Positions 25,651 to 35,714 of a stretch of DNA of 64,000 bases are shown piece by piece. The notes under the pieces are model-generated. The model was not told the DNA's origin. It did not search any database and was given only the letters and a program-made list of their open reading frames with translations. A program made the translations under genes and the position numbers. Where the stretch lies: the NCBI RefSeq assembly GCF_001421965.1, contig NZ_LMLP01000001.1:744001-808000 (forward strand), read 5' to 3'. Numbering within the stretch: position 1 is the first letter of the stretch; each line of letters opens with the position of its first letter. Source of the stretch: Sphingomonas sp. Leaf67 (GTDB taxonomy: Bacteria; Pseudomonadota; Alphaproteobacteria; Sphingomonadales; Sphingomonadaceae).

Positions 25651-25764
25651 GGAAATGTCCCGAATGATGCTGGCGGGCCATGAGCCCACCCCCCGGGCGA
25701 CCATATAGGGGTTGCAGCCGGGATGTCTAAGGGGTGGTTTACCCTACCCCTTTTGGTTCATCCC

Positions 25765-25879
25765 GTTCGGTTCGAGTAGCGATCGAGCTTGTCGAGAGCG
25801 TGTATCGAGAACGCATTTTCCCAGGCGGGAGTTCTCGACGGTCGCTTCTCGACTATGCTCGAAGCTGGTCGAACCGAAC
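25765..25879. repeat. REP-like inverted repeat between rplO and secY
   Basis: Arms GTTCGGTTCGAGTAGCGATC with GCTTGTCGAGAGCG, and GGTCGCTTCTCGACTATGC with GGTCGAACCGAAC, in inverted order around CAGGCGGGA. It resembles the TTCGACAAGCTC-type repeat at 42186. It is unusual to find a dispersed repeat inside the spc operon. Confidence 0.75.
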
Positions 25880-25890
25880 AGGTGGGAACG

Positions 25891-26421
25891 TTACGCGTGC
25901 GCGGCCTTCTTGGCAGCGAGCGTCTTGCCCTTCTTGGCAGCGGCCTTTTCGTGCGCGGGCACGACTTCGATGACCGACACCGAACCACCGACCTTTTCGA
26001 CCGCTTCGATCGCCGACTTCGACGCACCGGCGACGGTGAAGGTCAGCTTGGCGGTCAGTTCGCCCTTGCCGAGCAGACGGACCCCGTCCTTGCCACCACG
26101 GGCGAGGTTGGCTGCCTTCAGCGCCGCGTGATCGAGCGCCGCACCGGCTTCGATCTTGCCGGCGTCGATCGCCTTCTGGATCGCGCCGAGGTTCACTTCG
26201 GCATAGTCCTTGGCGAAGATGTTGTTGAAGCCGCGCTTCGGGATCCGCATGTGAAGCGGCATCTGACCGCCCTCGAACCCGGCGATCGAGACGCCTTCAC
26301 GGCTCTTCTGGCCCTTCTGGCCGCGACCAGCGGTCTTGCCCTTGCCCGAGCCGATGCCGCGTCCGACGCGCATCTTGCTCTTGCGGGCGCCGTCATTGTC
26401 GCGGATTTCGTTGAGTTTCAT
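25891..26421 (-). CDS. rplO: 50S ribosomal protein L15
   Basis: The 176 residues start [20 protein letters not shown] and include [20 protein letters not shown] and [17 protein letters not shown], which identify L15. The C-terminus is about 30 residues longer than in E. coli, with an Ala/Lys-rich end. It follows rpmD after a strong terminator-like hairpin. Confidence 0.97.
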   Translation of the reverse strand: MKLNEIRDNDGARKSKMRVGRGIGSGKGKTAGRGQKGQKSREGVSIAGFEGGQMPLHMRIPKRGFNNIFAKDYAEVNLGAIQKAIDAGKIEAGAALDHAALKAANLARGGKDGVRLLGKGELTAKLTFTVAGASKSAIEAVEKVGGSVSVIEVVPAHEKAAAKKGKTLAAKKAAHA

Positions 26422-26460
26422 ATGTGCACTCGCTTTCGCTATGTTCGCGCTTGATAAAAG

Positions 26461-26487
26461 AGGAAGGGGGCCGCTTAGCCCCCTTCC
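26461..26487 (-). terminator. Terminator-like hairpin between rpmD and rplO
   Basis: On the minus strand GGAAGGGGGC, loop of six, GCCCCCTTCC (perfect 10-bp stem) followed by TCTTTTATC. It has the form of an intrinsic terminator in the middle of the spc operon, so partial termination or 3'-end formation is likely. Confidence 0.7.
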
Positions 26488-26518
26488 CCATGCTTGTCAC
26501 CGGTAAAGATGAAGGGCC

Positions 26519-26695
26519 TCAGCCCTCTACCGATACCATGTGGTGCACCTTGCGGATCATGCCGCGCACCTCGGGGGTGTCGGTCAGTTCCACGGTCTTG
26601 TGCATCTTGTTGAGGCCGAGACCGATCAGCGTTGCACGCTGGTCCTTGGTCCGACGGATCGGCGACCCGGTCTGGGTGATCTTGACGGTTGCCAT
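26519..26695 (-). CDS. rpmD: 50S ribosomal protein L30
   Basis: A short gene of 58 codons: [20 protein letters not shown], then [20 protein letters not shown] and [17 protein letters not shown]. This is a complete L30. It starts 6 bp after rpsE and ends before the hairpin at 26461. Confidence 0.96.
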   Translation of the reverse strand: MATVKITQTGSPIRRTKDQRATLIGLGLNKMHKTVELTDTPEVRGMIRKVHHMVSVEG

Positions 26696-26701
26696 CGCTC
26701 G

Positions 26702-27433
26702 TTACTCCACGATCGCCGCGGCATCAGCCTCGGCGGTCTGCGATCCACCACGACCCAGCAGGTCGGCGATCTTCTTGCCGCGACGCTGCGCCACCGACTT
26801 CGGCGACGACTGATCGTTCAGGGCTTCGAAGGTCGCACGGATCATGTTGTACGGGTTCGACGTGCCTACCGACTTCGTCACGACATCGGCAACGCCGAGC
26901 GATTCGAAGATGGCGCGCATCGGACCACCCGCGATGATGCCGGTACCGGCCGGAGCCGACCGCAGCGTCACGCGACCGGCACCGAAGTGACCGTTGCCGT
27001 CATGGTGCAGCGTGCGACCGTCCTTCAGCGGCACGCGAACCATGGCCTTCTTGGCAGCGGCGGTCGCCTTCGAAATGGCTTCCGGCACTTCGCGCGCCTT
27101 GCCATGCCCGAAACCGACGCGACCCTTGCCGTCGCCGACGACGACGAGCGCGGCGAAACCGAAGCGCTTGCCGCCCTTGACGGTCTTCGACACGCGGTTG
27201 ATGTGCACGAGCTTTTCGATCAGCTCTTCGCCACCATCGTCCGGACCGCCACGACGGTCGTCGCGACGACCACCACGATTGCCGTCACGGCCACCGCGAC
27301 CACCGCCGCCGGGACCACCCGGACCGCCGCGACCGCGACCGCCGCGGGGACCACGGCCCTGCGGCTGCTCGCCACCCGGCGCTGCCGACACGTCGGCGGC
27401 GGGGGTTTCGGCCTGATTGTTTTCGTCAGCCAT
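26702..27433 (-). CDS. rpsE: 30S ribosomal protein S5 with Gly/Arg-rich N-terminal extension
   Basis: Small-subunit protein at the mRNA entrance, important for decoding accuracy. The conserved core begins near residue 70 ([20 protein letters not shown]) and ends with [18 protein letters not shown]. Unlike the E. coli protein of about 166 residues, this one has 243. Its first 68 or so residues are disordered and RGG-like ([28 protein letters not shown]). Such an extension may bind RNA; it is known in several sphingomonads and other alphaproteobacteria only by annotation. Confidence 0.96.
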   Translation of the reverse strand: MADENNQAETPAADVSAAPGGEQPQGRGPRGGRGRGGPGGPGGGGRGGRDGNRGGRRDDRRGGPDDGGEELIEKLVHINRVSKTVKGGKRFGFAALVVVGDGKGRVGFGHGKAREVPEAISKATAAAKKAMVRVPLKDGRTLHHDGNGHFGAGRVTLRSAPAGTGIIAGGPMRAIFESLGVADVVTKSVGTSNPYNMIRATFEALNDQSSPKSVAQRRGKKIADLLGRGGSQTAEADAAAIVE

Positions 27434-27436
27434 GTC

Positions 27437-27793
27437 TTAGAACTCCAATCCGGCTTCGCGGGCGGCCTCGGCCAGCGCCTTGACGCGGCCGTGGAACAGG
27501 AAGCCGCCACGGTCGAACACGACCTGCGTCACGCCGGCGGCCTTCGCCGCTTCCGCAACGCGGGTACCGACGCCCTTGGCGGCATCGATGTTCGCGCCCG
27601 ATGCACTGCGCACGTCCTTTTCCAGGGTCGAGGCGGCAGCGACCGTGTGGCCGGCTGCATCGTCGATGACCTGGGCATAGATGTGCTTGCCCGAACGATG
27701 GATCGACAGCCGCGCACGGCCGCCCGAACGCGCCTTCAGCGCGGTGCGATTGCGCCGACGGCGCTTCTCGAAGAGGGAGAGACCCTTGGTCAT
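27437..27793 (-). CDS. rplR: 50S ribosomal protein L18
   Basis: 5S rRNA-binding protein of 118 residues. It contains [29 protein letters not shown] and [20 protein letters not shown]. The start overlaps the rplF stop by one base, showing tight coupling. Confidence 0.97.
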   Translation of the reverse strand: MTKGLSLFEKRRRRNRTALKARSGGRARLSIHRSGKHIYAQVIDDAAGHTVAAASTLEKDVRSASGANIDAAKGVGTRVAEAAKAAGVTQVVFDRGGFLFHGRVKALAEAAREAGLEF

Positions 27794-28326
27794 TACTTCT
27801 TCTTCCCTTCCTTGCGGAAGATGAACTCGCCGTCGTACTTGATGCCCTTGCCCTTGTACGGCTCGGGCTTACGCCAACGACGGATCTCGGCAGCGATCTG
27901 ACCGACCTTCTGCTTGTCGATCCCGCTGATTTCGATCGTGGTCTGATCGGGCGTCTTGATCTCGATGCCTTCCGGCACGTCGATGTTGACGTCGTGGCTG
28001 TAGCCGAGCTGCAGCTTCAGGTTCCTGCCCTGGGCCGCGGCGCGATAGCCGACGCCGGTGATCAGCAGCTTCTTGGTGAAGCCGGTGGTCACGCCGGTGA
28101 TCAGGTTCTGCACGAGCGTACGCTGCATGCCCCAGAACGCGCGAGCGCGCTTGGTTTCGTTCGCCGGCTGCACCGAGATGGTGTCGCCTTCGACGGCATA
28201 GGCGATGTCATCGGCCAGCGGCAGCGTGAGCGTGCCCTTCGGACCTTTGACGCTCAGCTCGCGCCCTGCGATGTTGGCGGTGACGCCGGCCGGAACCGGG
28301 ACTGCCTTCTTACCGATGCGGCTCAT
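27793..28326 (-). CDS. rplF: 50S ribosomal protein L6
   Basis: Large-subunit protein near the factor-binding site, 177 residues. It starts [20 protein letters not shown] and ends with [20 protein letters not shown], the conserved C-terminal signature. It overlaps both neighbours by one base. Confidence 0.97.
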   Translation of the reverse strand: MSRIGKKAVPVPAGVTANIAGRELSVKGPKGTLTLPLADDIAYAVEGDTISVQPANETKRARAFWGMQRTLVQNLITGVTTGFTKKLLITGVGYRAAAQGRNLKLQLGYSHDVNIDVPEGIEIKTPDQTTIEISGIDKQKVGQIAAEIRRWRKPEPYKGKGIKYDGEFIFRKEGKKK

Positions 28327-28721
28327 CAGAAGACCTCCGCGAGCACTTCGCCACCGACATTCTGTTCGCGCGCTTCGGCGTCGGACAGAACGCCACGCGG
28401 CGTCGAGACGATGGTGATGCCAAGGCCGTTGCGGACCTTCGGCAGTTCCTGCGAACCCGAATAGACCCGACGACCAGGCTTCGAGACGCGCGCGACGTGT
28501 TTGATCGCCGGCTGGCCTTCGAAATACTTCAGCTCGATGCGGATGCCGGCCGCGGGGCCCATCTGCTCTTCGCTGTAGCCACGGATATAGCCCTCGCGCT
28601 GAAGCACGTCGAGGACACGGGCCCGCAACTTGCTGGCAGGCGTCAGGACGGAGTCCTTGCGCGCGCGCTGGCCGTTGCGGATGCGGGTGAGCATGTCACC
28701 CAGGGGATCGGTCAATGCCAT
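28326..28721 (-). CDS. rpsH: 30S ribosomal protein S8
   Basis: 16S-binding protein that also acts as translational repressor of the spc operon in E. coli. The 131 residues run from [19 protein letters not shown] to [19 protein letters not shown], the S8 signature. It begins 11 bp after rpsN. Confidence 0.97.
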   Translation of the reverse strand: MALTDPLGDMLTRIRNGQRARKDSVLTPASKLRARVLDVLQREGYIRGYSEEQMGPAAGIRIELKYFEGQPAIKHVARVSKPGRRVYSGSQELPKVRNGLGITIVSTPRGVLSDAEAREQNVGGEVLAEVF

Positions 28722-28732
28722 TGCTGTGTTCC

Positions 28733-29038
28733 TTACCAGCTCGACTTCGTGACGCCGGGGATCAGGCCCTTATTGGCCAGTTCACGCAGCATGACGCGGG
28801 CGAGACGGAACTTGCGATAATAGCCGCGGGGACGACCCGTCAGCTCGCAACGGTTGCGGATGCGGGTCGGATTCCCGTTGCGGGGAATCTCGGCCATCTT
28901 CAGCCGCGCGATCAGACGCTCGGTCTCGTCGAGCGACTGGTCGGCTGCGATCGCCTTCAGCTTCGCATATTTGGGTGCGAACTTCTTGACGAGCGCACGA
29001 CGGCGCTCGTTCTTGTTCACGGAACTCAGTTTCGCCAT
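28733..29038 (-). CDS. rpsN: 30S ribosomal protein S14 (zinc-free type)
   Basis: The 101 residues match the long, zinc-independent S14. It contains [19 protein letters not shown] with only one Cys in that region, instead of the two CxxC pairs of zinc-type S14. The end is [15 protein letters not shown]. It is preceded by a hairpin at 29069. Confidence 0.97.
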   Translation of the reverse strand: MAKLSSVNKNERRRALVKKFAPKYAKLKAIAADQSLDETERLIARLKMAEIPRNGNPTRIRNRCELTGRPRGYYRKFRLARVMLRELANKGLIPGVTKSSW

Positions 29039-29068
29039 GGACTTAAGCTCTCTTCGTTAAAGCACAGA

Positions 29069-29092
29069 CCGCTCCCCGGCGAAGGGGAGCGG
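29069..29092 (-). terminator. Hairpin between rplE and rpsN
   Basis: A 9-bp perfect stem CCGCTCCCC / GGGGAGCGG with a six-base loop, directly after the rplE stop. On the minus strand it is followed by TCTGTGCTTTAA, a poor U-tract, so it is more likely a stability or processing site than a full terminator. Confidence 0.45.
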
Positions 29093-29097
29093 GTTGG

Positions 29098-29682
29098 TTA
29101 TGCCGCCTTCTTTTCCTCGGCGCCCTCTTCCTGCGGGAAGGGGAAACCGAACAGACGCAGAAGCTCGCGAGCCTCTTCGTCGGTCTTGGCGGTGGTGGTC
29201 ACGATCACATCCATGCCGCGCACCTTGTCGATGCGGTCATAGTTGATTTCGGGGAACACGATCTGTTCCTTGATGCCGCAAGCATAGTTGCCGCGGCCAT
29301 CGAACGACTTCGGGTTCAGCCCACGAAAGTCGCGAACGCGAGGAAGTGCGATGGTGATGAAGCGATCGAGGAATTCGTACATCCGCTCGCGACGCAGCGT
29401 GACCTTGCAGCCGATCGCCATGCCTTCACGCAGCTTGAACTGCGCGATCGACTTCTTCGCCTTCGTGACGACAGGCTTCTGGCCGGCGATCAGCTCCATT
29501 TCGGAGCTGGCCTGCTCGACCTTCTTCTTGTCCTGCGTCGCTTCGCCAACGCCCATGTTCAGGACGATCTTGTCGAGGCGCGGGATTTCCATCACGTTCT
29601 TGTAACCGAACTTCTCGGTCATCGCCTTCACGATGCGATCGTCATAGATCGACTTCATGCGCGGCGTGTACTTATCAGCCAT
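29098..29682 (-). CDS. rplE: 50S ribosomal protein L5
   Basis: 5S rRNA-binding protein of the central protuberance, 194 residues. It contains [39 protein letters not shown] and [20 protein letters not shown]. The C-terminal [13 protein letters not shown] is an acidic-basic extension. It overlaps rplX by 8 bp. Confidence 0.97.
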   Translation of the reverse strand: MADKYTPRMKSIYDDRIVKAMTEKFGYKNVMEIPRLDKIVLNMGVGEATQDKKKVEQASSEMELIAGQKPVVTKAKKSIAQFKLREGMAIGCKVTLRRERMYEFLDRFITIALPRVRDFRGLNPKSFDGRGNYACGIKEQIVFPEINYDRIDKVRGMDVIVTTTAKTDEEARELLRLFGFPFPQEEGAEEKKAA

Positions 29683-29989
29683 TGATGACCTCCCCGCCCT
29701 TTACGGCGACCCGGACCTTCTTGCCGTCGCGCACTTCGAAGCGCACGCGGGTCGGCTTGCCGTCGACGACGTGCGCGACCTTGCTGACGTGCATCGGCGC
29801 TTCCGAACGCACCAGACCACCCTGCGGGTCGGCCTGGTTCGGCTTCTTGTGGCGAACGGCGATGTTCACGCCGGACACGACGACCTTGCCATCCTTGGGC
29901 AGCGACTGGGTGACCTGACCGGTCTTGCCCTTGTCCTTACCCGACAGGACGATCACGGTGTCGCCCTTCTTGATCTTCGCAGCAGCCAT
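29675..29989 (-). CDS. rplX: 50S ribosomal protein L24
   Basis: Assembly-initiating large-subunit protein, 104 residues. The KOW motif is [19 protein letters not shown], followed by [14 protein letters not shown]. It overlaps the ends of rplN and rplE, so translation is coupled. Confidence 0.97.
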   Translation of the reverse strand: MAAAKIKKGDTVIVLSGKDKGKTGQVTQSLPKDGKVVVSGVNIAVRHKKPNQADPQGGLVRSEAPMHVSKVAHVVDGKPTRVRFEVRDGKKVRVAVKGGEVING

Positions 29990-30357
29990 TACAGCACCTC
30001 TGGGGCGAGCGAGATGATCTTCATGAAGCCCTTCGAGCGCAGCTCGCGGACCACCGGGCCAAAGATACGGGTGCCGATCGGCTCCTCGTTCTTGTTGACC
30101 AGCACCGCGGCGTTGCCGTCGAAACGGATCACCGAACCGTCGGTGCGACGGATGTCCTTGGCGGTCCGAACGATGACGGCACGGTGCACGTCACCCTTCT
30201 TCACGCGGCCGCGCGGAGCGGCTTCCTTGATGCTGACGACGATGACGTCGCCGACACCGGCCGTGCGGCGCTTCGAGCCGCCCAGCACCTTGATGCACTG
30301 CACCCGCTTCGCGCCGCTGTTGTCAGCGACGTCGAGATTGGATTGCATCTGGATCAT
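29989..30357 (-). CDS. rplN: 50S ribosomal protein L14
   Basis: Large-subunit protein at the subunit interface, 122 residues. It starts [20 protein letters not shown] and contains [18 protein letters not shown] and [13 protein letters not shown]. First gene of the spc part; a 216-bp spacer with terminator-like structure separates it from rpsQ. Confidence 0.97.
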   Translation of the reverse strand: MIQMQSNLDVADNSGAKRVQCIKVLGGSKRRTAGVGDVIVVSIKEAAPRGRVKKGDVHRAVIVRTAKDIRRTDGSVIRFDGNAAVLVNKNEEPIGTRIFGPVVRELRSKGFMKIISLAPEVL

Positions 30358-30409
30358 GGATGCGATTCCTTACCCTATGGGGCCGATTCCGACCGGACCC
30401 CGCCTTGAA

Positions 30410-30447
30410 AAATGAACCCCCGGCTGCGGACCACGCCGGGCCGGGGG
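30410..30447 (-). terminator. Terminator-like hairpin between rpsQ and rplN
   Basis: On the minus strand CCCCCGGC, a 15-nt loop, GCCGGGGG, then TTCATTTTTC. It marks the boundary of the S10 and spc parts of the cluster. A second small hairpin, ACCCCG / CGGGGT (30520-30540), lies nearer rpsQ. Confidence 0.6.
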
Positions 30448-30573
30448 GAGCGGCCCAATAACCGCCCCATGGCGAAAAGGCAAGCGCCCTTCCGCGAATG
30501 TCCGTCATATCCGGATCTGACCCCGGAATTGCGTCGGGGTGAGAAGCCGATGGCACCCACCCCGTGCAAAGGC

Positions 30574-30846
30574 TTACGCCTCGGCTGCGACTTCCGCCGG
30601 CGTCGCGTGGGTGTTCACCCGCTCGATCACCTTCCAGGTCTTCAGCTTCGAGATCGGCGCGGTCTCTTCTATGCGCACGGTCTCGCCTTCGCGATATTCA
30701 TTGCCCTCGTCATGGGCATGATACTTCTTCGAACGGCGGATGATCTTGCCGTAGAGGGGGTGCTTGACCTTCCGCTCTACCTTGACCACCACCGTCTTGT
30801 CGGTCTTGTCCGAGACGATCATCCCGGTCAGCACGCGCTTCGGCAT
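30574..30846 (-). CDS. rpsQ: 30S ribosomal protein S17
   Basis: 16S-binding assembly protein, 90 residues. It has [20 protein letters not shown], then [20 protein letters not shown] and the OB-fold end [13 protein letters not shown]. It starts 11 bp after rpmC and ends the S10 part. Confidence 0.97.
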   Translation of the reverse strand: MPKRVLTGMIVSDKTDKTVVVKVERKVKHPLYGKIIRRSKKYHAHDEGNEYREGETVRIEETAPISKLKTWKVIERVNTHATPAEVAAEA

Positions 30847-30857
30847 GTCTCTCGTCC

Positions 30858-31061
30858 TTACTTGTCGGACGAGCGCGAACGCTCGCCCTGCAGCGTCTTG
30901 ATCCGCGCGATGTCGCGACGGACTTCCTTCACGCGGGTCGGCTTTTCCAGCTGGCTGGTCGCCGCCTGGAAACGGAGGTTGAACGCCTCACGCTTCAGGC
31001 TCGACAGTTCATCGACCAGCTGGTCGTCGCTCTTGGCGCGAAGATCGGTTGCCTTCGTCAT
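30858..31061 (-). CDS. rpmC: 50S ribosomal protein L29
   Basis: Exit-tunnel protein that contacts trigger factor and SRP in homologues. It has 67 residues from ATG at 31061: [20 protein letters not shown], then [20 protein letters not shown] and RRDIARIKT. The longer frame in the same phase reads into rplP and is not real. Confidence 0.97.
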   Translation of the reverse strand: MTKATDLRAKSDDQLVDELSSLKREAFNLRFQAATSQLEKPTRVKEVRRDIARIKTLQGERSRSSDK

Positions 31062-31063
31062 TC

Positions 31064-31495
31064 TCAACCCTCCAGGTGCGAGGTGTCGCCCAGACGGGCA
31101 ACGACCTTGACCGCGATCGGCAGCTTCATCGCGGCGCGTTCGAACGCCTCCGCGGCGAGCGGGCCGGGCACGCCGTCCAGTTCGAACAGGATGCGACCCG
31201 GCTTGACGCGGGCGACCCAGAATTCGGGCGAACCCTTGCCCGAGCCCATGCGGACTTCGGCAGGCTTCGACGACACCGGCAGATCCGGGAATATCCGGAT
31301 CCACAAGCGGCCCTGGCGCTTGATGTGACGCGTGATCGCGCGGCGAGCCGCCTCGATCTGGCGGGCGGTGATCCGCTCCGGCTCCATCGCCTTCAGGCCA
31401 TAGGACCCGAAGTTCAGCGACGTACCGCCCTTGGCATCGCCATGGATACGGCCCTTGAAGGCCTTGCGGAACTTGGTGCGCTTTGGTTGCAGCAT
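31064..31495 (-). CDS. rplP: 50S ribosomal protein L16
   Basis: A-site proximal large-subunit protein of 143 residues. It starts [19 protein letters not shown] and contains [20 protein letters not shown] and [20 protein letters not shown]. It lies 2 bp before rpmC and 12 bp after rpsC. Confidence 0.97.
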   Translation of the reverse strand: MLQPKRTKFRKAFKGRIHGDAKGGTSLNFGSYGLKAMEPERITARQIEAARRAITRHIKRQGRLWIRIFPDLPVSSKPAEVRMGSGKGSPEFWVARVKPGRILFELDGVPGPLAAEAFERAAMKLPIAVKVVARLGDTSHLEG

Positions 31496-31507
31496 CTCAA
31501 ATTATCC

Positions 31508-32218
31508 TTAGCGGCGGTGATCGTCGCGCGCGGGGCGCACGCCGGAGGTCTGAGCCTCCATCATCAGCCGGTCCTGCGCCATCGGGTCATGGCCGAGGAT
31601 CTCACCCTTGAAGATCCAGACCTTGACGCCGCAGACGCCATACGCGGTGTGCGCCTGTGCCTCGGCATAGTCGAGGTTGGCACGCAGCGTGTGCAGCGGA
31701 ACGCGACCTTCGCGATAGCCTTCCGAACGGGCGATTTCCGCACCGCCCAGACGACCGCCGCAAGCGACGCGGATGCCGTCGGCACCCAGACGCATCGCCG
31801 ACTGCACCGCGCGCTTCATGGCGCGACGGAAGGCGATACGACGCTCGAGTTGATCGGCAATGCCCTGCGCGACGAGCTTCGCGTCGATTTCCGGCTTGCG
31901 GATCTCGACGATGTTCAGCGACACGTCGGACGAGGTCATCGAACCGAGCTTCTTGCGAAGCTTTTCAATGTCGGTGCCCTTCTTGCCGATGATCACGCCG
32001 GGACGTGCTGCAAAGATCGAGATGCGGCACAGCTTGGCCGGACGCTCGATCACCACCTTGGAGATCGCCGCCTGCGGCAGCGCCTTCATGATGAACTGGC
32101 GGATCTTCAGATCCTCCAGCAGCAGACGGCCATAGTCGGCGCCTTCGGCGTACCAACGGCTGTCCCAGGTGCGGTTGATCTGCAGACGCAGACCGATGGG
32201 ATTGGATTTGTGACCCAT
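31508..32218 (-). CDS. rpsC: 30S ribosomal protein S3
   Basis: mRNA-entry protein with helicase role. The 236 residues start [20 protein letters not shown], have a KH domain with [19 protein letters not shown], and the C-terminal domain [21 protein letters not shown] short basic tail ends the protein. One-base overlap with rplV. Confidence 0.97.
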   Translation of the reverse strand: MGHKSNPIGLRLQINRTWDSRWYAEGADYGRLLLEDLKIRQFIMKALPQAAISKVVIERPAKLCRISIFAARPGVIIGKKGTDIEKLRKKLGSMTSSDVSLNIVEIRKPEIDAKLVAQGIADQLERRIAFRRAMKRAVQSAMRLGADGIRVACGGRLGGAEIARSEGYREGRVPLHTLRANLDYAEAQAHTAYGVCGVKVWIFKGEILGHDPMAQDRLMMEAQTSGVRPARDDHRR

Positions 32219-32595
32219 TACGCTTCCTCCACCTCGGACACGACGATGCGCACGCGGCTGAACGGCTTCAGGATGCGCGTCGACTTGCCGCGACCACGGG
32301 TCGCGAAACGCTTCATCGTGATCGACTTGCCGACCGAGGCTTCCTTGACGACAAGTGCGTCAACGTCGAGGTTGTGGTTGTTTTCCGCATTCGCGATCGC
32401 CGAAGCGAGGCACTTGCGGACATCGATCGCCATCGCCTTCTTCGAGAAGGCGAGGATGTTCATCGCATCGCCGACCGGACGGTTGCGGATCAGTGCGGCG
32501 ACGAGGTTCAGCTTCTGGGCCGAGCCGCGGACCTGAGTCGCGACCGCCAGAGCTTCCTTGTCACCGACGCGGCGCGGTGCTGCCTGCTTGCTCAT
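32218..32595 (-). CDS. rplV: 50S ribosomal protein L22
   Basis: Tunnel-lining protein of 125 residues, with [35 protein letters not shown]-like helices and the tunnel hairpin ending [20 protein letters not shown]. It overlaps rpsS and rpsC by one base each. Confidence 0.96.
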   Translation of the reverse strand: MSKQAAPRRVGDKEALAVATQVRGSAQKLNLVAALIRNRPVGDAMNILAFSKKAMAIDVRKCLASAIANAENNHNLDVDALVVKEASVGKSITMKRFATRGRGKSTRILKPFSRVRIVVSEVEEA

Positions 32596-32873
32596 CAGCG
32601 CTTGCCCTTCTTGTCGGCGGCGTGGCCGGGGAAGAAGCGCGTCGGCGCGAATTCGCCGAGCTTCATGCCCACCATGTCCTCGTTGACCGAAACCGGCACG
32701 AACTTGCGGCCGTTATAAACGTTGAACGTCAGGCCAACGAACTGCGGCAGGATCGTCGAACGGCGCGACCAGGTCTTGATCGGACCCGAACGGGTGCCGG
32801 CGTCCTGCGCCACTTCCGCCTTCTTCAGCAGATTGAGGTCCACGAACGGACCCTTCCATACGGAACGAGCCAT
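32595..32873 (-). CDS. rpsS: 30S ribosomal protein S19
   Basis: Head protein binding S13; 92 residues starting [19 protein letters not shown], with [20 protein letters not shown] and [20 protein letters not shown]. It begins 3 bp after rplB. Confidence 0.97.
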   Translation of the reverse strand: MARSVWKGPFVDLNLLKKAEVAQDAGTRSGPIKTWSRRSTILPQFVGLTFNVYNGRKFVPVSVNEDMVGMKLGEFAPTRFFPGHAADKKGKR

Positions 32874-32876
32874 CGC

Positions 32877-33725
32877 TTAGCCCTTCTTCTTCGCGTGACG
32901 GCTACGGATGATCATCTTATCCGTCGCCTTGTTGTGCCGCGTGCGCGCGCCCTTGGTCGGCTTGCCCCACGGGGTGACCGGATGACGACCGCCCGAAGTC
33001 CGGCCTTCACCACCGCCGTGCGGGTGGTCGACCGGGTTCTTGGCGACGCCGCGGGTCAGCGGACGCTTGCCGAGCCAGCGGTTACGACCGGCCTTGCCCA
33101 GATTCTGGTTCTGGTTGTCGGGGTTCGACACCGCACCGATCGTCGCCATGCAGGCGGCGTGGATGTAGCGCTGCTCACCCGAGTTCAGACGGACGATGAC
33201 CATGCCCTTGTCGCGACCGACGACCTGCACATAGGTGCCGGCCGAACGGGCGATCTGACCGCCCTTGCCCGGCTTCATCTCGACGTTGTGGACGATCGTA
33301 CCGACCGGCACCTGGCCCAGTTCCATCGCGTTGCCCGGCTTCACGTCGGTCTTCTTGCCGGCGACGACCTTGTCACCGACGTTCAGACGCTGCGGCGCGA
33401 TGATGTAGGCGACGTTGGCCTTGCCATCGGTATCGCCATAGTTGACGAGCGCGATGAACGCGGTGCGGTTGGGATCATATTCGATCCGTTCCACGGTGCC
33501 TTCGACATCCCACAGCCGACGCTTGAAGTCGATGATGCGATAGCGCTGCTTGTGACCGCCGGCGATGCCGCGCGAGGTCACATGGCCCTTGTTGTTGCGG
33601 CCGCCCGACTTGGTCTTGCCTTCGGTCAGCGCCTTGACCGGACGACCCTTGTACAGGGCCGAACGATCGATCAGGACCAGGCCACGCTGCGACGGCGTGG
33701 TCGGATTATATTGCTTGAGTGCCAT
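32877..33725 (-). CDS. rplB: 50S ribosomal protein L2
   Basis: Core large-subunit protein near the peptidyl-transferase centre, 282 residues. It contains [20 protein letters not shown], the conserved [20 protein letters not shown] and [20 protein letters not shown] (with the His conserved for activity). It starts 1 bp after rplW. Confidence 0.97.
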   Translation of the reverse strand: MALKQYNPTTPSQRGLVLIDRSALYKGRPVKALTEGKTKSGGRNNKGHVTSRGIAGGHKQRYRIIDFKRRLWDVEGTVERIEYDPNRTAFIALVNYGDTDGKANVAYIIAPQRLNVGDKVVAGKKTDVKPGNAMELGQVPVGTIVHNVEMKPGKGGQIARSAGTYVQVVGRDKGMVIVRLNSGEQRYIHAACMATIGAVSNPDNQNQNLGKAGRNRWLGKRPLTRGVAKNPVDHPHGGGEGRTSGGRHPVTPWGKPTKGARTRHNKATDKMIIRSRHAKKKG

Positions 33726-33726
33726 G

Positions 33727-34044
33727 TTACTTGGCCCCCTCGGTAATGTCGATCGACTGGCCGTCGGCCAGGGTCACGATCGCCTTCTTGAAGTCCGACC
33801 GGGTGTAGGGCGCGCCCTTCCACTTCTTGGTCTTGCCCTTGGTCACGATCGTGTTCACGCCGGTGACGGTGACGTTGAACAGTGCTTCGACCGCTGCCTT
33901 GATCTCCGGCTTCGACGCCTTGTTCGCGACCTTGAAGACGACGGCGTTATGCTCGGAGAGCATCGTCGACTTTTCGGTGATGTGGGGGCTAAGCACCACG
34001 TCGTAATGACGGATGTCGATAGCCGACTGTTGCTGCTTAGCCAT
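33727..34044 (-). CDS. rplW: 50S ribosomal protein L23
   Basis: Tunnel-exit protein and docking site for trigger factor, 105 residues. It has [20 protein letters not shown] and [20 protein letters not shown]. It overlaps rplD by 8 bp. Confidence 0.97.
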   Translation of the reverse strand: MAKQQQSAIDIRHYDVVLSPHITEKSTMLSEHNAVVFKVANKASKPEIKAAVEALFNVTVTGVNTIVTKGKTKKWKGAPYTRSDFKKAIVTLADGQSIDITEGAK

Positions 34045-34663
34045 TGAAGCGGGCCTCCAGCTTTTCGACGGCGGCGCGGGTGAGCACCAGCGTGTCGTGC
34101 TTCAGGATGTCATAGACGTTCGCGCCACCGGCGGGCAGGACATTGACCTGACGCAGGTTGCGAGCGGCCAGCGCGAAGCTGTTTTCGACGGCATCGCCAT
34201 CGATCACCAGCGACTTCTTGCCGAAGCCCAGCTTGGCAAGGCTGCCGAGCAGGACCTGCGTCTTGCCGTCCGCAACGGTCAGACCGTCGAGGATGACCAG
34301 CGAACCCGCCTTGGCATGGCTCGACAGCGCCATCTTCAGACCGAGCGCGCGAACCTTCTTGTTCAGCCCCGGGTTGAAGTCGCGGACGCGGGCGCCGTGC
34401 GCCTTACCGCCGCCGACGAACACCGGAGCGCGGCGATCACCGTGACGGGCGACACCGCCGCCCTTCTGGCGACCCAGCTTCTTGCCGGTGCGGGCAACGT
34501 CTGCACGCTCGCGGGTGCCGCGGGCGGTGCCGCGACGCTTTTCGAGCTGCCACGTCACGACCCGGTGCAGGATGTCCGCACGCGGATCGAGGCCGAACAC
34601 CTCGTCGTTCAGCTCGATATCGCCGTTTTCGACGGCATCGAGGGTCTGTACCTTGACCTTCAT
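34037..34663 (-). CDS. rplD: 50S ribosomal protein L4
   Basis: Tunnel protein; in E. coli it represses its own operon by attenuation. The 208 residues contain [40 protein letters not shown] and the globular C-terminal domain. Whether autogenous control applies here is open: the leader hairpin lies after rpsJ, not before it. Confidence 0.96.
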   Translation of the reverse strand: MKVKVQTLDAVENGDIELNDEVFGLDPRADILHRVVTWQLEKRRGTARGTRERADVARTGKKLGRQKGGGVARHGDRRAPVFVGGGKAHGARVRDFNPGLNKKVRALGLKMALSSHAKAGSLVILDGLTVADGKTQVLLGSLAKLGFGKKSLVIDGDAVENSFALAARNLRQVNVLPAGGANVYDILKHDTLVLTRAAVEKLEARFNG

Positions 34664-34665
34664 GA

Positions 34666-35391
34666 TCAGCCCTCCTGGCCGTCGGTCGCAGCCGATGCGG
34701 CGGCGTCGTTGCTGTTGGCGCTCTTCAGACCAGCGGGATACGGAGCGTCGGCATGGCGCGCGACCTTCACCGCGTCCTTGACCGTCAGCCAGCTTCCCTT
34801 GTGACCGGGAACCGAACCCTTGATGAAGATCAGCCCGCGCTCGACGTCCGTCGACACGACCTGCAAATTCTGCTGCGTGCGGTTACGGTCGCCCATGTGG
34901 CCGGCCATCTTCTTGTTCTTGAAGACCTTGCCCGGATCCTGACGCTGACCGGTCGAACCGTGCGAACGGTGCGACACCGACACGCCGTGCGTCGCGCGCA
35001 GACCGCCGAAGTTCCAGCGCTTCATGGCACCCGCAAAGCCCTTGCCCTGCGTACGGCCCGAAACGTCGACCAGCTGGCCGGCAACATAGTGATCGGCGCC
35101 GATGGTGGCACCGACATCGAGCAACGCATCGTCCGCCACGCGGAACTCGACAACGCGCGCCTTCGGGGTCACTTCGGCCTTGCCGAAATGGCCGCGCTGC
35201 GGCTTGGCGACGTTCTTCGCCTTGGCGACGCCGGCACCGAGCTGCACCGCGACGTACCCGTCCCGATCCAGTTCACGACGGGCGACGACCTGCACGTCTT
35301 CCAGCTGCAGGACGGTGACGGGCACGTGGCGCCCATCGTCCTGGAACAGCCGGGTCATACCCATTTTCTTCGCGATCACACCAGTACGCAT
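34666..35391 (-). CDS. rplC: 50S ribosomal protein L3
   Basis: Early assembly protein of 241 residues. ATG at 35391 ([20 protein letters not shown]) has GGAGGAG just upstream; the in-frame codons before it are not used. It contains [20 protein letters not shown] and [20 protein letters not shown], the methylatable Gln loop. The tail has an added Ala/Ser/Asp-rich stretch. It is separated from rpsJ by 323 bp. Confidence 0.97.
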   Translation of the reverse strand: MRTGVIAKKMGMTRLFQDDGRHVPVTVLQLEDVQVVARRELDRDGYVAVQLGAGVAKAKNVAKPQRGHFGKAEVTPKARVVEFRVADDALLDVGATIGADHYVAGQLVDVSGRTQGKGFAGAMKRWNFGGLRATHGVSVSHRSHGSTGQRQDPGKVFKNKKMAGHMGDRNRTQQNLQVVSTDVERGLIFIKGSVPGHKGSWLTVKDAVKVARHADAPYPAGLKSANSNDAAASAATDGQEG

Positions 35392-35714
35392 GACCAACTC
35401 CTCCAACAGAGGCTCGTCTTGACGACGAGCTTGCCTAACGAAAAAGGCTCCGGTGCGCGGTCACCCGCCTCCGAAGCCCCAGCCCTTGCGATCTGCACGC
35501 CCCCGCCAGGGCCAGACATCGCCGAATTGCTCCATGAGGGAGTTGCATCGACGATAGCGGGGACGCGGACAACGGCATTTGCCCGGAAGCGTCGTGCCGT
35601 TCGGTATCCCTGTGGTTGCTTTCCCGGCTTCGACCGTGCGCGTGTCATTTCACATACGCGGGAAGCGAAAGCGCGACACAGGGCGGAATCACCCTGCGTC
35701 GCGGAAGCCGGCTA
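35392..35714 (-). other. 323-bp leader between rpsJ and rplC
   Basis: No gene is seen. From the rpsJ end it holds a 10-bp stem CGACGCAGGG / CCCTGTGTCG (35674-35701), then the terminator-like hairpin at 35441-35478, then a GCTCGTC / GACGAGC hairpin (35412-35430) close to the rplC ribosome site. No convincing sigma-70 promoter was found, so rplC onward seems to depend on read-through. Confidence 0.6.
35441..35478 (-). terminator. Terminator-like hairpin upstream of rplC
   Basis: On the minus strand GGCTTCGG, an inner stem GCGG-GTGA-CCGC, then CCGGAGCC followed by TTTTTCG. It has a G-U pair in the outer stem. It has the shape of an intrinsic terminator and lies 50 bp before the rplC start. Confidence 0.7.
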
